64,000 nt of DNA, taken from positions 1,661,034-1,725,033 of the forward strand of contig CAJINV010000004.1 of NCBI GenBank assembly GCA_905178155.1, written 5' to 3'. This DNA comes from Amoebophrya sp. A120. Its lineage: Eukaryota; Sar; Dinophyceae; Syndiniales; Amoebophryaceae. Made by a program: the position numbers and the translations under genes. Shown here one piece after another: positions 11,562 to 22,681 of the stretch; positions within the stretch are counted from its first letter, which is position 1; each line of letters begins with the position of its first letter. The notes beneath the pieces were generated by a model. That model made no database searches, was not told where the DNA came from, and worked only from the letters and a program-made list of their open reading frames with translations.

Positions 11562-14500
11562 TTGCAATCGACGACTTCTGCCCGTCGCGGGGGCGGTTTG
11601 TTTGAGCAGCGGTTCGCCGAACGCGCGCATGCCTACGGGGTGGCTGCCTTCGGCAAGCTGGGTGAGATCTCCGCCACGAGGCCCGGCAGCGTGTACTGCT
11701 TTGCGTTGTTGCTGTTTCTGATCTTCAGTCCGGGGCTAACGCTGGTGCCAAAAATGACCAAGTACCGGGCCGACGAGCTGTGGGTGGATCAGGATTCCCG
11801 GGCCAAGATCACACAGAACTGGGTCGAGGCGAACTTCAGCCCGTACAGCAGGTTTGAGCGCATCATCCTCGTTTACGAGCCGAACGACGGTGGAATGTCC
11901 CCGACCGTTTCTGGGTTCGGTAACGTTTTGACATCCGCGGGGTTGGCGAAACTGTGGACCGTCTACAACACGATTACCAGTGTGAAGTCCAGTAGCCAGA
12001 AGTCCTTTGCAGATCTTTGCACGCGACGCGCCGACGACCTATCAAATGCAAAAATGTCTGGGTCTGGAAGATTGGTAGGTTTGTCATGCAGGTTTTCCAT
12101 GACCAACGCGGTCTGCCATGCACGGCCTAGCATGACAGGTTCTGTGAGAACTCTAAACTGCCTCTAAACTTGTTCAAAAGTGGAACTCTTTTGGTAATCA
12201 TGCAACACAAATTTTTCCACGATCCAGATGCAGCATGACAAGTTACCTTCTTCCAGACCGCCCAGACATATTTGCAATGCATACGACCCAAGCCGGTGCT
12301 ATGTGGAGGGCGTCGTGAACTTTTGGCGGCAGAACTTCACGGAATTTCAGCTGTCGGCAACCAAGGTCGCGGACGCCATGGTGGACTACTACCCAGGGTC
12401 GGTGCAGCAGGTTTACCGCAACGACATGATGTTCGGGTACCAGGCGACGCCGACTATTACAATGAAATATGCCCCCACCCCCGAACTTGGGAGCATTTGT
12501 ATTGCAAACCTTTCCAAATGAAACATTCGCCCTCTTGCATCTATCAGCATCACAGGTTTCCAATCGTGAATAGCAAAAATTTGTATTGCAAAAGACCCCA
12601 GCAAGAGCGGCGCTTGTCATGCAAGCGATACGATACACGACTAGACTCTGCATCACAAAGATTCATACTCCTTCCATGTATGGCAAAAAGTTCTTATTTG
12701 GAAACTTCGCATCACAAATTTTTGCAAGTTTGGGGGTGGGGGCGTTTTTCCCTGCAATACCGACCCCGTTTGCTTTCGGGTTCCAGCTCGGGGTGTTCTT
12801 GAATGACGACGATGCAAATGAGGACGACAATCTGTCCTGGGAGAAAAACTACCTGGACGCCATGGAAATGCTTGACGAGGCCGAAAAAGCATCCTATTCT
12901 GGGTTTCGGGTACTTAGTACATAATTAGAAGTCAGTAACCTGTTGGTTGCATGATTTAGAAGATCATGAACAAAAAATATTTCATCAAACGTCTACTCAG
13001 ATCTACCGCGAGTCCACTCGAACGCTTGACGACGAGCTGCTGCGGTCCGTGCGAGGGGATATAATTCTCAATGGCTTGAGCTACACGCTGATGTCGATTT
13101 ACTGTGGGATCATGCTGTCTCGCAAGCCGCATCCGAAGCTGTACGACTTCAGCCGGGCCTACTGGTGGAAGGTCGTGCGCATCGGCAGCCGGGCCGCATT
13201 GGCCACCTTGGGCGTGTTTGTGGTCATCCTCTCCACCATTATCGGATATGGGTTCTGCTTGTACTGCGGCGTGTACTATCAAATGCAAATATGTCTGGGT
13301 CTGGAAGGTTGGAAGATTTGGCATGCAGGTTTTTCATGACGCGTGAGGTCTGTCATACATGACCCAGCATGACAGATTCTGTCCGACCTCTATCATGCCT
13401 CGTCTGCATGAGAAACTCCCTCTCAGCTTGGTCAAAAGTGGACAGCTTTTGGGAATCATGCAACACAGATTTTAGCACTATCCAAAATTAGCATGACAAG
13501 TTGCAACCTTCCAGACCCAGACATATTTGCAATGCATATGTACTTCGTCAGCTTACACCAGGTGCTGCCGTTTATCCTGGTGGGGATCGGGGTGGATGTA
13601 TCACAGGAAAAAAGTGTTACAGTTGCGCATTTGTTGGAATTTCAGCGTCACAAAGTTGCTCCGCATGGCAAAGAAAACTTGTAATGCGCAGACATTAAGA
13701 GAAAACACAAACGAAATGACGCTGGCAAGCATTTCCTGCAAGACAGAGGCTGTCTGTCTTGCTTGTCTTGCATCAGACGAGTGGGTAACTGTGACGCTTT
13801 TTTCTCACGATAGGATGACATGTTTATCCTGGTGAACGCTTTCGACAGTTTATCAAAAGGAAAAATCCCCCCTCCCCATACTCAAACCACAAATTTGTGA
13901 TGCAGATTTGTGGTCACAAATCAGCTTCGTCATGCTAGAAGGGAAAAGATGCGGACTGTAGTGCGGGTTGCCGTGCGAAAGCCTTGCATCTTCAGCATGA
14001 CAGGGGGCAGCTGGAAGTCGGAAACAGCATGACAAATTGCCTGCAAACGAGGCCACAGCTGCGTCTCTTGGCCTTCTAGCATTACAAGTCGATTTGTGTA
14101 CTCAAATACAGCATCACAAATTTCGTTTTCGATATGGGGAGGGGGGATTTTTCCTTTTGATAGAGTTTCCCGGACCTCCCCCCAAAGGAACGAGCCAGAA
14201 AGGCGCTGGAGAAGTGCGGCATGACCGTCACCCTCACCAGTTTGACAAACGTGGTGGTCTTTCTGTTCGGAGCCACGTTCAGCTACCCCGCTGTGCAGTA
14301 TTTCTGCATCTACGCCGCCATGGCCATCTTTTTCAACTACGTGCTGCAGTGCACGCTTTTCACGGCCTTTCTGGTGAAGGACCTGCAACGCCAAGAGAAA
14401 CGGTTGCAGGACGGCATGTGCGCGGCTTTTCTTCCGAGTGTTTGCTTAGCAACGAACGGCGGTAGTGAGGCGCGCTGCAGCGACTCTACTTCCGGCACAG

Positions 14501-17500
14501 TATTATGCTGTGGACGACCGCTGCTGACAAGTGGGCAAGTGGAAGAGATTCGGACAATAACTGCAAGAACAACTTCTACGCAGACCAGCGAACAGCGGGC
14601 GGAGGCAAAAATCTTAGAGAAAGGAAGTGGAACAGCAACTTCTACCGATAGAACGAATAATGAGGGTTTTTTTGAAGAAAGCGCAGGAGGACAGGTAGCC
14701 GCCCCTGATATCGCTCCTCCTCAGGACCACGAAAGAAGTGACGGTCAAGATGAAATGAAGACCGCTAAAATAAATGATGCAGTAGCTGTAGCACCAGTCT
14801 CCACGGTTCTCTTCGCGTCCTATGACGACAGCAATTTTCGCCCCTTCATTCGAAGATGTTACGCCCCGCTCCTGACCCTGCCGGTTGTGAAGCTGTTGGT
14901 CTGCGTTGTTTTCTTCGGGTACTGCGGCTTTAGCATCTACTGCATCACAAACGTAACCAAGGACTTTGACTTGAAGGAACTCTGTCTATCCAAGAAAAAA
15001 AGATTGTAGGTGTAACTTTCTTGGAGGAACACCATGACAAATCCGTCTGACATGAGAGCAAAAATCTGTCATGCGCAGATAGTACGGAAAAACGCCATTG
15101 AACGGACCCTCCAATGCATGCCCAGCATGACAGACGCAGTCATCTTACATGTTGCGCATCACAAATTTACACTAGCAACGTTTTTTTCTTGGATACTGTC
15201 CCGACGAGAGTTACTACCGCGACATGCTAGAGATCACCGACCAGATGTACGAAATGAGCGGGAAGGGACGACTCAACTTTGGCCTCTACTACACGCATGA
15301 CCATTCGCAACTTGATTCCCAAAACGTTATGATCGAGCACGAAACCACGGTCCGGCACCTGAAATACGTGGAAAGCGACGAAGTGACCTCGTGGTTCCGC
15401 GCCTTCCGGCAGTATTGCGTGACCAACGGCACGGTGTGCGCGCAGGAGAAGGTGCCGGGGATATCGTATGTAGTGAGGTCACCGAACGGTTCTAACCAGG
15501 GAGTTTTTTTGACATATACCCTGAAAAACGACCGGCAGTTTTGAAGCGGCCGGAAGTGTTTTTGAGCATAAAAAGTTTTCACTTATCAAGCGGCCGGGGC
15601 GTTTGCGGCAAAAAAGCCCGAGCGGATTCTATCGGTTCCCGCTTGATAAAACGACGCAGGGGAGCCGGCAAAAGGGGCGCCCTTCTGAGGCGCCCGCCGC
15701 CTTAGTTTCTGGCGATTTGGGGAGCCCAAAAAGGGGCGCGTAAAAAACGCACCCAAAATCAGAACAGCGAAACAGCGTGGCACGGCCGCGATTTCGGAGC
15801 ATTTTGGGCGGCCGCGAAAGCGGCCGCCTTTTCGCCGGTTTTAGAGCCTGGGAAGCTTTGCAAAAAGCGCCGGCGTGAAAAATAAAAACGCGAAAAATAA
15901 AAAGCGCCCCAGACGCGCAAAGCCAATCCGCATGCTATGGGCCCGGTTTTTCTTCGCTTTTTGAGCGCCCCCCGTGGCACCCGGATCGGCCCCATAGCGT
16001 CGGGGCTGGCTTTCGGAGAGGAATTTTGGAAGTGTGCCAAAATTTGTGACGTTTCCCAGGTGGCCGCAATACCGTGCGGCATAACGTTAATCACGGCGGT
16101 ATGGCGAGCCCAGAAGAAGCAAAGCCGCGGCCAAGGCGGCGGTCGGCAAAAAAACGCCCACGACCTCACTACCCCCGCCCCGGCGGCTATATTTGGTAAG
16201 GAAAAATCCCTCCTCCCCATACTGAAAAGGTATGTTTGCGAAAATTTGTGTTGCTGATTCGAGGTCACAAACCACATTTGTCTTGCAAGAAGACAAGGGC
16301 AGCAGCTTCCGCCCTATTATGGAAGCGATTTGTCATGCTCTGGGGCCTAAAGGGGAGCCGTTTGCCATGCTGAGCAACTAGACCCATAGGCCCCTACCTA
16401 GCCTGGGGATCTGGCCGCAGTGCCTCTCTGCAGTACAAAGCTGATAGATTCGTGTACAGAAATACAGCATCAGAAATTCCGTTTTGATATGGGGAGGGGG
16501 GATCTTTCCTTTCGATAGGGGAGTGCCGTGGTTCCGCACGGCGATCCCCGGTTGTTCGGGAACTTGGTTTTTAACTGGCTGCAGCTCTCCGTCTATGACA
16601 GTGCACAAATCCCCCTCGGCCTCATTTCTCATGCAAAATCGCAACTCCAATTGTTCCCTTGTTGCTATCTATTATATTCATGCGAAAATATTGCTCTAGA
16701 GAGGGTAAACGAGAGGTGGCAAAAAGAGGTCAAAGGAGGTAAAAAAGAGGTCGACAGAGGTGGAGAGGTGGCGCGGGAGGTAATTCGAGAGGGTGGCCGA
16801 GAGGGGGCGCGAGTATAGCCCGCCGAACCGGTCGCCCTTTAGGGCCGCTAAGCGGCACGGAGGTGGCCGAGAGGTAAAAAAGAGGGCAAGCGAGAGGTGG
16901 ACAGAGGTGCCGAGAGGTTGCGCGAATAAGGGGAGACCTCTCGCGCACCCTCTGTCTGGGCCACCTCTCGGCCACCTTTGTAGACCTCTACCGGCGAGTA
17001 TAGCCGGACTATTAGCAACACCTCCCGGAAGAGGTGAAAAAGAGGGTCCGCGAGAGGGGTAAAAAAACCTGAATCCGCCCAGCACAGGGCTGATTTTTTT
17101 GCGGCCCTTTCATGCAAAAGCCCGAACCCTCTCGCGCACCCTCTCGCGCACCCTCTCGCGCACCCTCTCCCTCTCGCGCCACCCTCCCGCGCCACCCTCT
17201 CGCGCCACCCTCTCGCGCCACCCTCCCGCGCGACCCTCTCGCGCCACCCTCCCGCGCCACCCTCTCGCGCCGGGCGGCTTCTGTTCGCCCCCGGTGTTCT
17301 TTGCAGCTGCTCCCTGCGCAGAGCGCCCGAAGGCGCGGGAGGCGCGCAAGTGGTCCTGCGGGTTGGCGTGGCGTAACCAGGCGGCAGGACTCCAGTATGT
17401 TTCTTTGTGCGCAGGCCCGTGGTGTTGTGGTCCGATCAGCAAACGGCCTTGCCCCGGCCCAACAGCCTTGCGCTCCGGCGGCAGCCGGAGCATGGCTGGT

Positions 17501-20464
17501 ATCACTATTATGCATGACAAATTTGGGAAGCCCACACTAACAGGACTATACATTAGGTACATAGATTTGTCATGCATAGGCTCCATTTGCGCTGGTGTTT
17601 GTATTGCTCTTCATGCCATACAAATGAGGAGGAGGGAGAGTTGTGCATTTTTATACCGTCAACGCGGTGTTTCGCGACGACATTCTGTTCCAAACACTGG
17701 AGCCGGACCAGCAAAGTACCGCCGGGCAACTGATGACCAACCGCACTTCGGTGGACGCGTTTGACTATGAACTGCAAAAGTATCGCACTCGTATAAATGC
17801 ATTACAAATTTTCTCAGCATGAGACTTGTAGTGCGGATTTAGCTATGACAAAAAAAGATTTGTAATGCATGACTGCAATACGAGTACGATACTTTTGCAC
17901 AGCATATTGACCGCGTGATCACGGCTTCTCGGGTGTTTTTCCGACACACCGTGGCGGTGGTCCGGCCGGGCAAGTACGCTGTGGCGGCGAATAAGGAAAT
18001 TTACGACTTTGTCGACAACGAGACCCGGTTGCAGCCCAACGTGCGTGCGTCGACCAAGTTCTACCAGTTCTTCGACCAAACCTGGCATATTGACGAGGAG
18101 CTGAAAGCCAACTACGCGTTTGCAATTCTTGGCGTCTTTCTGATCACGTTTTTGCTCATTCCAAATTGGATTGGAACGCTGTTGCTTTGCGCGGTCGTGT
18201 GCATGGTGGATGTCGATTTGACGGGTATAATCAATAACGAGTACATCAACACACATGCGTACGGTGCGGAGTGTTTTTTGAAAAGATAAAGATTAGAAAA
18301 GTTGTGAACTAAGACTACGACGAGGTCAACATCCTGTAGAATCTTAGTATGACGTTGTTGCACGACTATGCAGGTAGCAGGTGTCGCTCGTGGTCGTGCT
18401 CACATTAGAGTTGTCCACCAGATTGCTTGCGTTCGCTCGCTGTGCGATGCGAACTCCAGCAACTGTTTACGAGCTGGACTTTTGCTTCATGCGGTTTAAT
18501 ATTGCATGTATTCGTGACCACCTATACAAGAAGTCTGCTACTCGGATGAGTAGATAGCTCATAGTTTGTTCTACTAGCTAAAAATCCCTCCCCACATCAT
18601 CATCAGGCTCGATCTGGCTCTGGGGACTAGACCTGAACTCGATCAGTGTGGTAAATCTGGTGATGGCGATTGGCCTGGTCGTTGACTATTCCGCGCACAT
18701 TGTCCACGCGTTTTTCTACGAGTATCAACTGCAAATATCGAAGATCTGGGTCAGGAACAAGGCAGGGTGCGCTTGTTTGTCATCCATCTTTGTCTTTCGG
18801 ACGATGACGCAAATAGTAATGCACGCAAAAGCATCATTTACAGATACAGGCTTTAATACACAGCCGCAGGCCTTTTTTTGCTTATCAAGTATGAAGATGA
18901 ACTCCTTTTGTGCGTACTAGCAAGAAATTGGCAGCTTGTCCTCGTGATATGTGCATTCCACCAAGCTGGAACTTTTCCAGACCCAGATCGATATTATTTG
19001 CAGTGCATAGCGAGAACACCGACACCACGACGGATGCCAACTCTCGCATGCAGCACGCCGTCGTGGACATGCTTCCGAATGTGTTGAAGGGCGGTTCGAC
19101 GACGTTTCTCGGCGTTATAACCCGCTCAGCTGTTACAATCTCAAACGTTGCAATAGAATATGGAAATCTGTGATGCAAGATTGCATGATCTAGCCAAGTC
19201 TCATAGGATTGCGCATGACAAGTTCCGGAGCCCTAAACCTCACGACACTCTGGCGAAATTTGTATTGCAAAAGTGGGAACGCTGTGCGAGCCTGTCATGC
19301 TCATCGTGCCACACAAATTCCAGATTCTATTGTAACGTTTGAGATTGTAACGCTTGAGCAAGTCATAGGCGTGTCTGTATTCATCTTTGCCTCTTCGTTT
19401 ATTTTCCGGGTCTTCTATTGAAAGGAAAAATCTCCCCTCCCCATATTGAAAAGGTATGTCTGCTCCGGAAATTTGTGTTGCTGATTTGAGGTCACAAATC
19501 GCATTTGTCTTGCAAGAAGACAAGGACAGAAGCTTCCGCCATATTATGGAAGCCATTTGGCATGCCGTTGGGCCTAAAGGGGGGCCGTTCGCCATGCTGA
19601 GAAACTAGACCCATAAGCCCCCAGCTAGCCTGGGGATCTGGCCGCAATGCCTTTCTGCAACACAAATCTGATTTGTGTACGCAAATCCAGCATCAGAAGT
19701 TTCGTTTTGATATGGGGAGGGGGGATTTTTCCTTTTGATATCTTCTTCCGCATGTTCGTTGGCATCGTCGGGTTGGGATTGCTGCACGGGTTAGTTTTGG
19801 TTTATGGCGTTCTATAAATGTTACATTCTCAACTGTTGCATGAATTTGTGATGCAAAAACAGCAAGAGTGAAAGGGGGAAGATTGCGCCTCTTGCAATAC
19901 AGGTCTGGCACGGATCTAGATGCTGTCTAGCCCGTCGAAAATTTGTCATGCGAAGCAGCTTGATGGTGTAGATGCTGATGAGAATTTGCATGACAAATTA
20001 TGCAACAGTTGAGAATGTAACGTTTGAGAACGCCATACGGTTCCCGTCCTGCTCACTTTTGTCCCCGTCTCTTCGGCAGGGGGGGCGGGAAAGGAAACCT
20101 GTAAACTGGGGCCGGCGGAAGAAAAAATCGTGTCAGAATCGGGCACGGGGGCGACTAGTAGAAAGAGTAGCCGGGAAAAGGATCCTATGGGTCAGGAAAA
20201 AACTCTGTTTAGCTGCTATAAAACTTACACTCTGGTGCCCTTCGGACATAGCATTTTTACATACAAATCTGCCTGGCATGCTGAAACGGATAAGTATCTT
20301 CCGGCATGACAACGCTAAGAGCTGTCTTGCATCGTCTCCTGCAACACAAAGTCACAAACAATGTTTCACACAGTTTTTTTCTGTTGATAGATCAGGTGTA
20401 TCAGGTGGGAGATATTCCAAGTGAACCGCCGACGGGAACGACGTATCAAATGAGAAAAGTGTAA
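11562..20464 (+). CDS. Patched-family transmembrane protein (sterol-sensing domain, RND superfamily)
   Basis: Exons that I can join in frame: 11562-12039, 12289-12454, 12765-12888, 13001-13276, 13544-13598, 13818-13850, 14168-14986, 15201-15499, 16519-16593, 17661-17765, 17912-18224, 18607-18722, 19015-19115, 19373-19415, 19746-19802, 20043-20185 and 20395-20464 (TAA). They total about 1090 codons, the usual size for Patched-related proteins. Signs of the family are TM1 followed by ELWVDQDSR, the SSD with GIGVDDMFIL near residue 365, and the second helix bundle with WGLDLNSISVVNLVMAIG near residue 925, followed by VDYSAHI and GGSTTFLGV. Such proteins sit in membranes and move or sense lipids by proton-coupled cycles; the substrate here is unknown. 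The 5' end is unresolved. Introns are mostly introners; 18225-18606 is GT-AG and 12889-13000 appears GC-AG. A polar insert of about 150 residues follows the SSD. Confidence 0.9.
12040..12283. mobile_element. Introner, family F1, TSD CGACC
   Basis: TATCAAATGCAAAAATGTCT at the left and TATTTGCAATGCATA at the right, with CGACC on both sides. Present at the same site in copy A (4837-5101). Confidence 0.92.
12455..12759. mobile_element. Introner, F6-like, TSD CCGAC, absent from copy A
   Basis: The ends TATTACAATG...GCCCCCACCC and GGGTGGGGGC...TGCAATA are inverse. CCGAC flanks both ends (12450-12454, 12760-12764). Copy A has a single CCGAC at the homologous point near 5270, an empty site. Confidence 0.92.
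13277..13538. mobile_element. Introner, family F1, TSD TGTAC, absent from copy A
   Basis: TATCAAATGCAAATATGTCT to ATTTGCAATGCATA, with TGTAC at 13272-13276 and 13539-13543. Copy A shows one TGTAC at 5783-5787. Confidence 0.95.
13599..13812. mobile_element. Introner, family F3, TSD GGATG, absent from copy A
   Basis: TATCACAGGAAAAAAGTGTT to CTTTTTTCTCACGATA, with GGATG on both sides (13594-13598, 13813-13817). Copy A has a single GGATG at 5838-5842. The element interrupts the GVDDMF motif of the SSD. Confidence 0.95.
13851..14162. mobile_element. Introner, family F4, TSD (C/G)AGTT, absent from copy A
   Basis: TATCAAAAGGAAAAATCCCC to GATTTTTCCTTTTGATA, a nearly perfect inverse. CAGTT at 13846-13850, GAGTT at 14163-14167. 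Copy A is empty, with one CAGTT at 5871-5875. Confidence 0.95.
14987..15195. mobile_element. Introner, family F3, TSD CTGTC
   Basis: TATCCAAGAAAAAAAGATTG to TTTTTTTCTTGGATA. CTGTC on both sides (14982-14986, 15196-15200). Confidence 0.92.
15500..16518. mobile_element. Large composite intron with an F4 introner at its 3' end
   Basis: The reading frame requires removal of about 1.02 kb between CAG (15497-15499) and GGGAGTGCC (16519). The right end is a typical F4 terminus (GGGGGATCTTTCCTTTCGATA). The matching F4 left end lies near 16190 (GGAAAAATCCCTCCTCCCCA), not at the exon edge. The first 650 bp are GC-rich, with inverted words such as TTATCAAGCGG and CCGCTTGATAA. This looks like a nested or extended element; exact boundaries are uncertain. 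Confidence 0.6.
16594..17655. mobile_element. Introner of 1.06 kb with internal purine-rich satellite, TSD CCGTC
   Basis: Starts TATGACAGTGCACAAATCCC and ends GTTGTGCATTTTTATA; CCGTC on both sides (16589-16593, 17656-17660). Removal restores QLSVNAVFRDDILF in frame. Inside is a long GAGAGGT and CCTCTCGCGC repeat region. Confidence 0.85.
16690..17270. repeat. GAGAGG / CCTCTC repeat block inside an introner
   Basis: The left half is made of irregular GAGAGGTGG and GAGGTAAAAAAGAGG units. The right half (17130-17270) is about ten units of CCCTCTCGCGC(CA). The halves are roughly complementary, so a long imperfect hairpin is possible. Confidence 0.75.
17766..17906. mobile_element. Introner, family F2, TSD TTGAC
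   Basis: TATGAACTGCAAAAGTATCG to CGATACTTTTGCACAGCATA; TTGAC on both sides (17761-17765, 17907-17911). At 141 bp it is one of the shortest elements. Confidence 0.92.
18225..18606 (+). other. Conventional GT-AG intron in the Patched-like gene
   Basis: GGTATAATC at the 5' end and CATCATCATCAG at the 3' end. Joining restores VDLTGSIWLWGLDLNS. No terminal inverted repeat or target duplication, so it differs in kind from the introners around it. Confidence 0.85.
18723..19009. mobile_element. Introner, family F1 (diverged), TSD (A/G)CGAG
   Basis: TATCAACTGCAAATATCGAA to TTATTTGCAGTGCATA; ACGAG before and GCGAG after. The internal F1 words are degraded, so this may be an older copy. Confidence 0.85.
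19116..19367. mobile_element. Introner, F5-like, TSD GGCGT
   Basis: TATAACCCGCTCAGCTGTTA at the left; a terminus ending GAGCAAGTCATA at the right, with subterminal AATCTCAAACGTT and AACGTTTGAGATT inverse. GGCGT on both sides (19111-19115, 19368-19372). Confidence 0.85.
19416..19740. mobile_element. Introner, family F4, TSD TCTTC
   Basis: TATTGAAAGGAAAAATCTCC to GGGATTTTTCCTTTTGATA. TCTTC on both sides (19411-19415, 19741-19745). Confidence 0.93.
19803..20037. mobile_element. Introner, family F5, TSD (T/C)GGTT
   Basis: TATGGCGTTCTATAAATGTT to AACGTTTGAGAACGCCATA. TGGTT before, CGGTT after. Removal gives GLVLVPVLLTFVPV, a normal last Patched helix. Confidence 0.92.
20186..20389. mobile_element. 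Introner, F3-like, TSD GATC(C/A)
   Basis: TATGGGTCAGGAAAAAACTC to CACAGTTTTTTTCTGTTGATA; GATCC before and GATCA after. Skipping it leads to the last 23 codons, ending at 20464. Confidence 0.75.
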
Positions 20465-21689
20465 AGTTCGTCACTGGGTCGCTCATGGACATGGGCCGCA
20501 ACATTTTTGCCATACAAGAATGTCGGCCATGCGTAAAAGTGCATCAAAGTTGAATTTCATAAAGGGATGAAAAAACTTGTCATGATGCGAAACCTGCAAC
20601 AACTGACACTGAGGCGAGTCGAGTGACTCCAGCTGCAAACTTTTACTTTTTGCGCTTCACACGGCGCGAGCCAGTGGCAGTGGGGAAAATACTATGGACA
20701 TAAAAGTGCATGACGCTGGGGTGACTTCGAGTGGCCGCGGTGCCGGGGCGAGCTTTTAGGGGGTCGTGGTGAAGCTACCTTACAACTTACCTTGTTGACG
20801 TAGACATTTTTGATTTTATTTAATTCGGGCGACGTCTGTACTACAGCAGAGTGTAAATTTGTTTCTACAGTTACAGAGATGAGAACCGCCTAGCCGGGGC
20901 GTGAAAACTAGAACTTAAAACTAAGCTGAATTATTCATCACACAACTAGTCTAGTGATCACTGCTAGCTACCACAGTACAGTAAAACGCTGACCGAAAAA
21001 AAACAACGTTTCTGCCTTGCTTTGCTAGAGTTTGATTCCAGTGAGACCGAGACGATCAACATGATGAGCAAATCGACAAACGTTGTGCTGGCCTCGTGGT
21101 TTTCTTGTGTAAAAGTTGTAAATTTCGACGCAACTACGGTGACGAGGACGCCAACTGCGGCAGCCTTTGCTTTTCTTGCAGCTAATTGTAGTAATTATGA
21201 TCTTCTCCATGGAGATTCACTACACTAACACCGCCGCAGCCTTGTTGTTTTCCTTTTCCTCGCATATCATTCTCGCACTACAAGTAGGACATCATGATCA
21301 TATCAATTATCTGGTTCTGGTAGTATAAAGTAGTGGTGATGGCACTTTGGCATAGATAGAAGCTCCTGCACGAAAGTTCTTGTCGTGACGTTGGATGGTC
21401 GATTCATCGTAGAAGGATAGCAGCATTGGCATTGCACAGAAAGAAAAAAAAATCATCTTGTTGCCGGGACCAATTATTAAAGAATATTTCCTTCATCTGA
21501 CGGTGACACAATGTGGCGTTTTGTTCCTGCGCTTTGGCATGACAGAAAAAAGAGAATGAATTATTAAAACCTCATCGGTGAACAGAACTACTCGTGCCGT
21601 GCACACAAATCTAAATGCTGACATGATAGTACAGCCACCGATCGGAACAAAATGTGTTTTCGGTTTCATTTTTGAGAAAGAACTTGAAC
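20465..21689. other. Intergenic, nothing recognised
   Basis: Downstream of the Patched-like gene. Only short frames, none conserved. Contains scattered introner-like words (CTTGTCATGATGCGAAACC near 20577) without ends. Confidence 0.5.
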
Positions 21690-22130
21690 ATAGAAGATTT
21701 GTCATGCATAGGCTCCATCGAAAAAAACCTTCGGTCCTCGTCCTGTACTAGCGCTCGGAGGCCAGATACTGTGATGCTAGAGAATGCATCACAGGCATCG
21801 GAGGCCATGTACAATTTGCATGACAAAATCCCCAAATCTTCCAGACCCAGACATTTTTGCATTTGATAGTGGTCTTTCTGTTCGGAGCCACGTTCAGCTA
21901 CCCCGCCGTGCAGTATTTCTGCATCTGCTATCCTGAGTAGAAATGTCCCCACCCCAGAGTTGTCATGCAGATTTGCGATCAGAGGAAGATTTGTAATGCG
22001 CATCTCCATCAGAGGCATAATTCCCGATCGTGTTTTGGAATTTGTAATGCTGGAAACAGGAGAGAGAAGATTTGTCATGCATAGGCTCCATCGAAAAAAG
22101 TCTTCGGTCCTCGTCCTGTACTAGCGCTGC
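21690..22130 (+). pseudogene. Orphan Patched exon between two introner fragments
   Basis: 21869-21928 is a 60-bp match to the SSD exon of the Patched-like gene (compare 14254 onward; VVFLFGATFSYPAVQYFCI). It is directly preceded by an F1 3' terminus (CAGACATTTTTGCATTTGATA ends 21868) and directly followed by an F6 5' terminus (TATCCTGAGTAGAAATGTCC from 21929). Neither insertion exists at these positions in copy A or B. A segment of about 62 bp starting GAAGATTTGTCATGCATAGG occurs at 21692 and again at 22067. This is a remnant of a third, introner-rich copy. Confidence 0.75.
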
Positions 22131-22681
22131 AGAGGTGCTATGTCGGTTATTGATTAGGGTAGATTTATATAGATTATCGTCCACTTCTGCCAGAACACTT
22201 CTCCCTCGTCCAAGAATCATCGGAATTTATTGGCTATTCGTCCGTGAATTCAATATTAATTTTCTCTCCTCCTCCTGTCGGTCTCGTCGTCGTTTGTTAC
22301 TTCGCGTGCGAAAATCGTCCACAACTACAACTCGTGGTGGTTTGCTACAACTAACTTCTTGCGATTGCTTCTAATCTTGCCATTCTTGATGTTTCAGGAC
22401 CTCAACCCACCTTCAAAAGTAAAACCCAACACATCACTCCTTCTACATCTTCTTATACGTATGATTTTTTCTAGCGATTTACTTTCAAAGCTCTTGTACA
22501 ATATGATTGTTAGAAATTTTGCGTACACATCATCAGATGATGTAGTTTCGACATGCACGACACCGTTTTAAAAACTTCGACACGCCAAAACGAGTGTTGA
22601 AGCAAGACTCCACGACGAGGACGACCTGCAGCTTTGCTATAGAGGACAACTACACATCAGAAAGTAGAGCGGAGCGAAAAT
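22131..22681. other. 5' region of the channel gene
   Basis: No gene seen. Presumably contains the promoter and 5' UTR of the channel; no clear core element recognised. Confidence 0.4.

Larger units (their letters stand above)
8075..14242 (+). repeat. Segmental duplication, copy B
   Basis: Direct repeat of 1-5950. Copy B holds the intact secreted-protein gene and the 5' half of the complete Patched-like gene. It has additional introners at 12455, 13277, 13599 and 13851 at sites that are empty in copy A. Confidence 0.9.
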
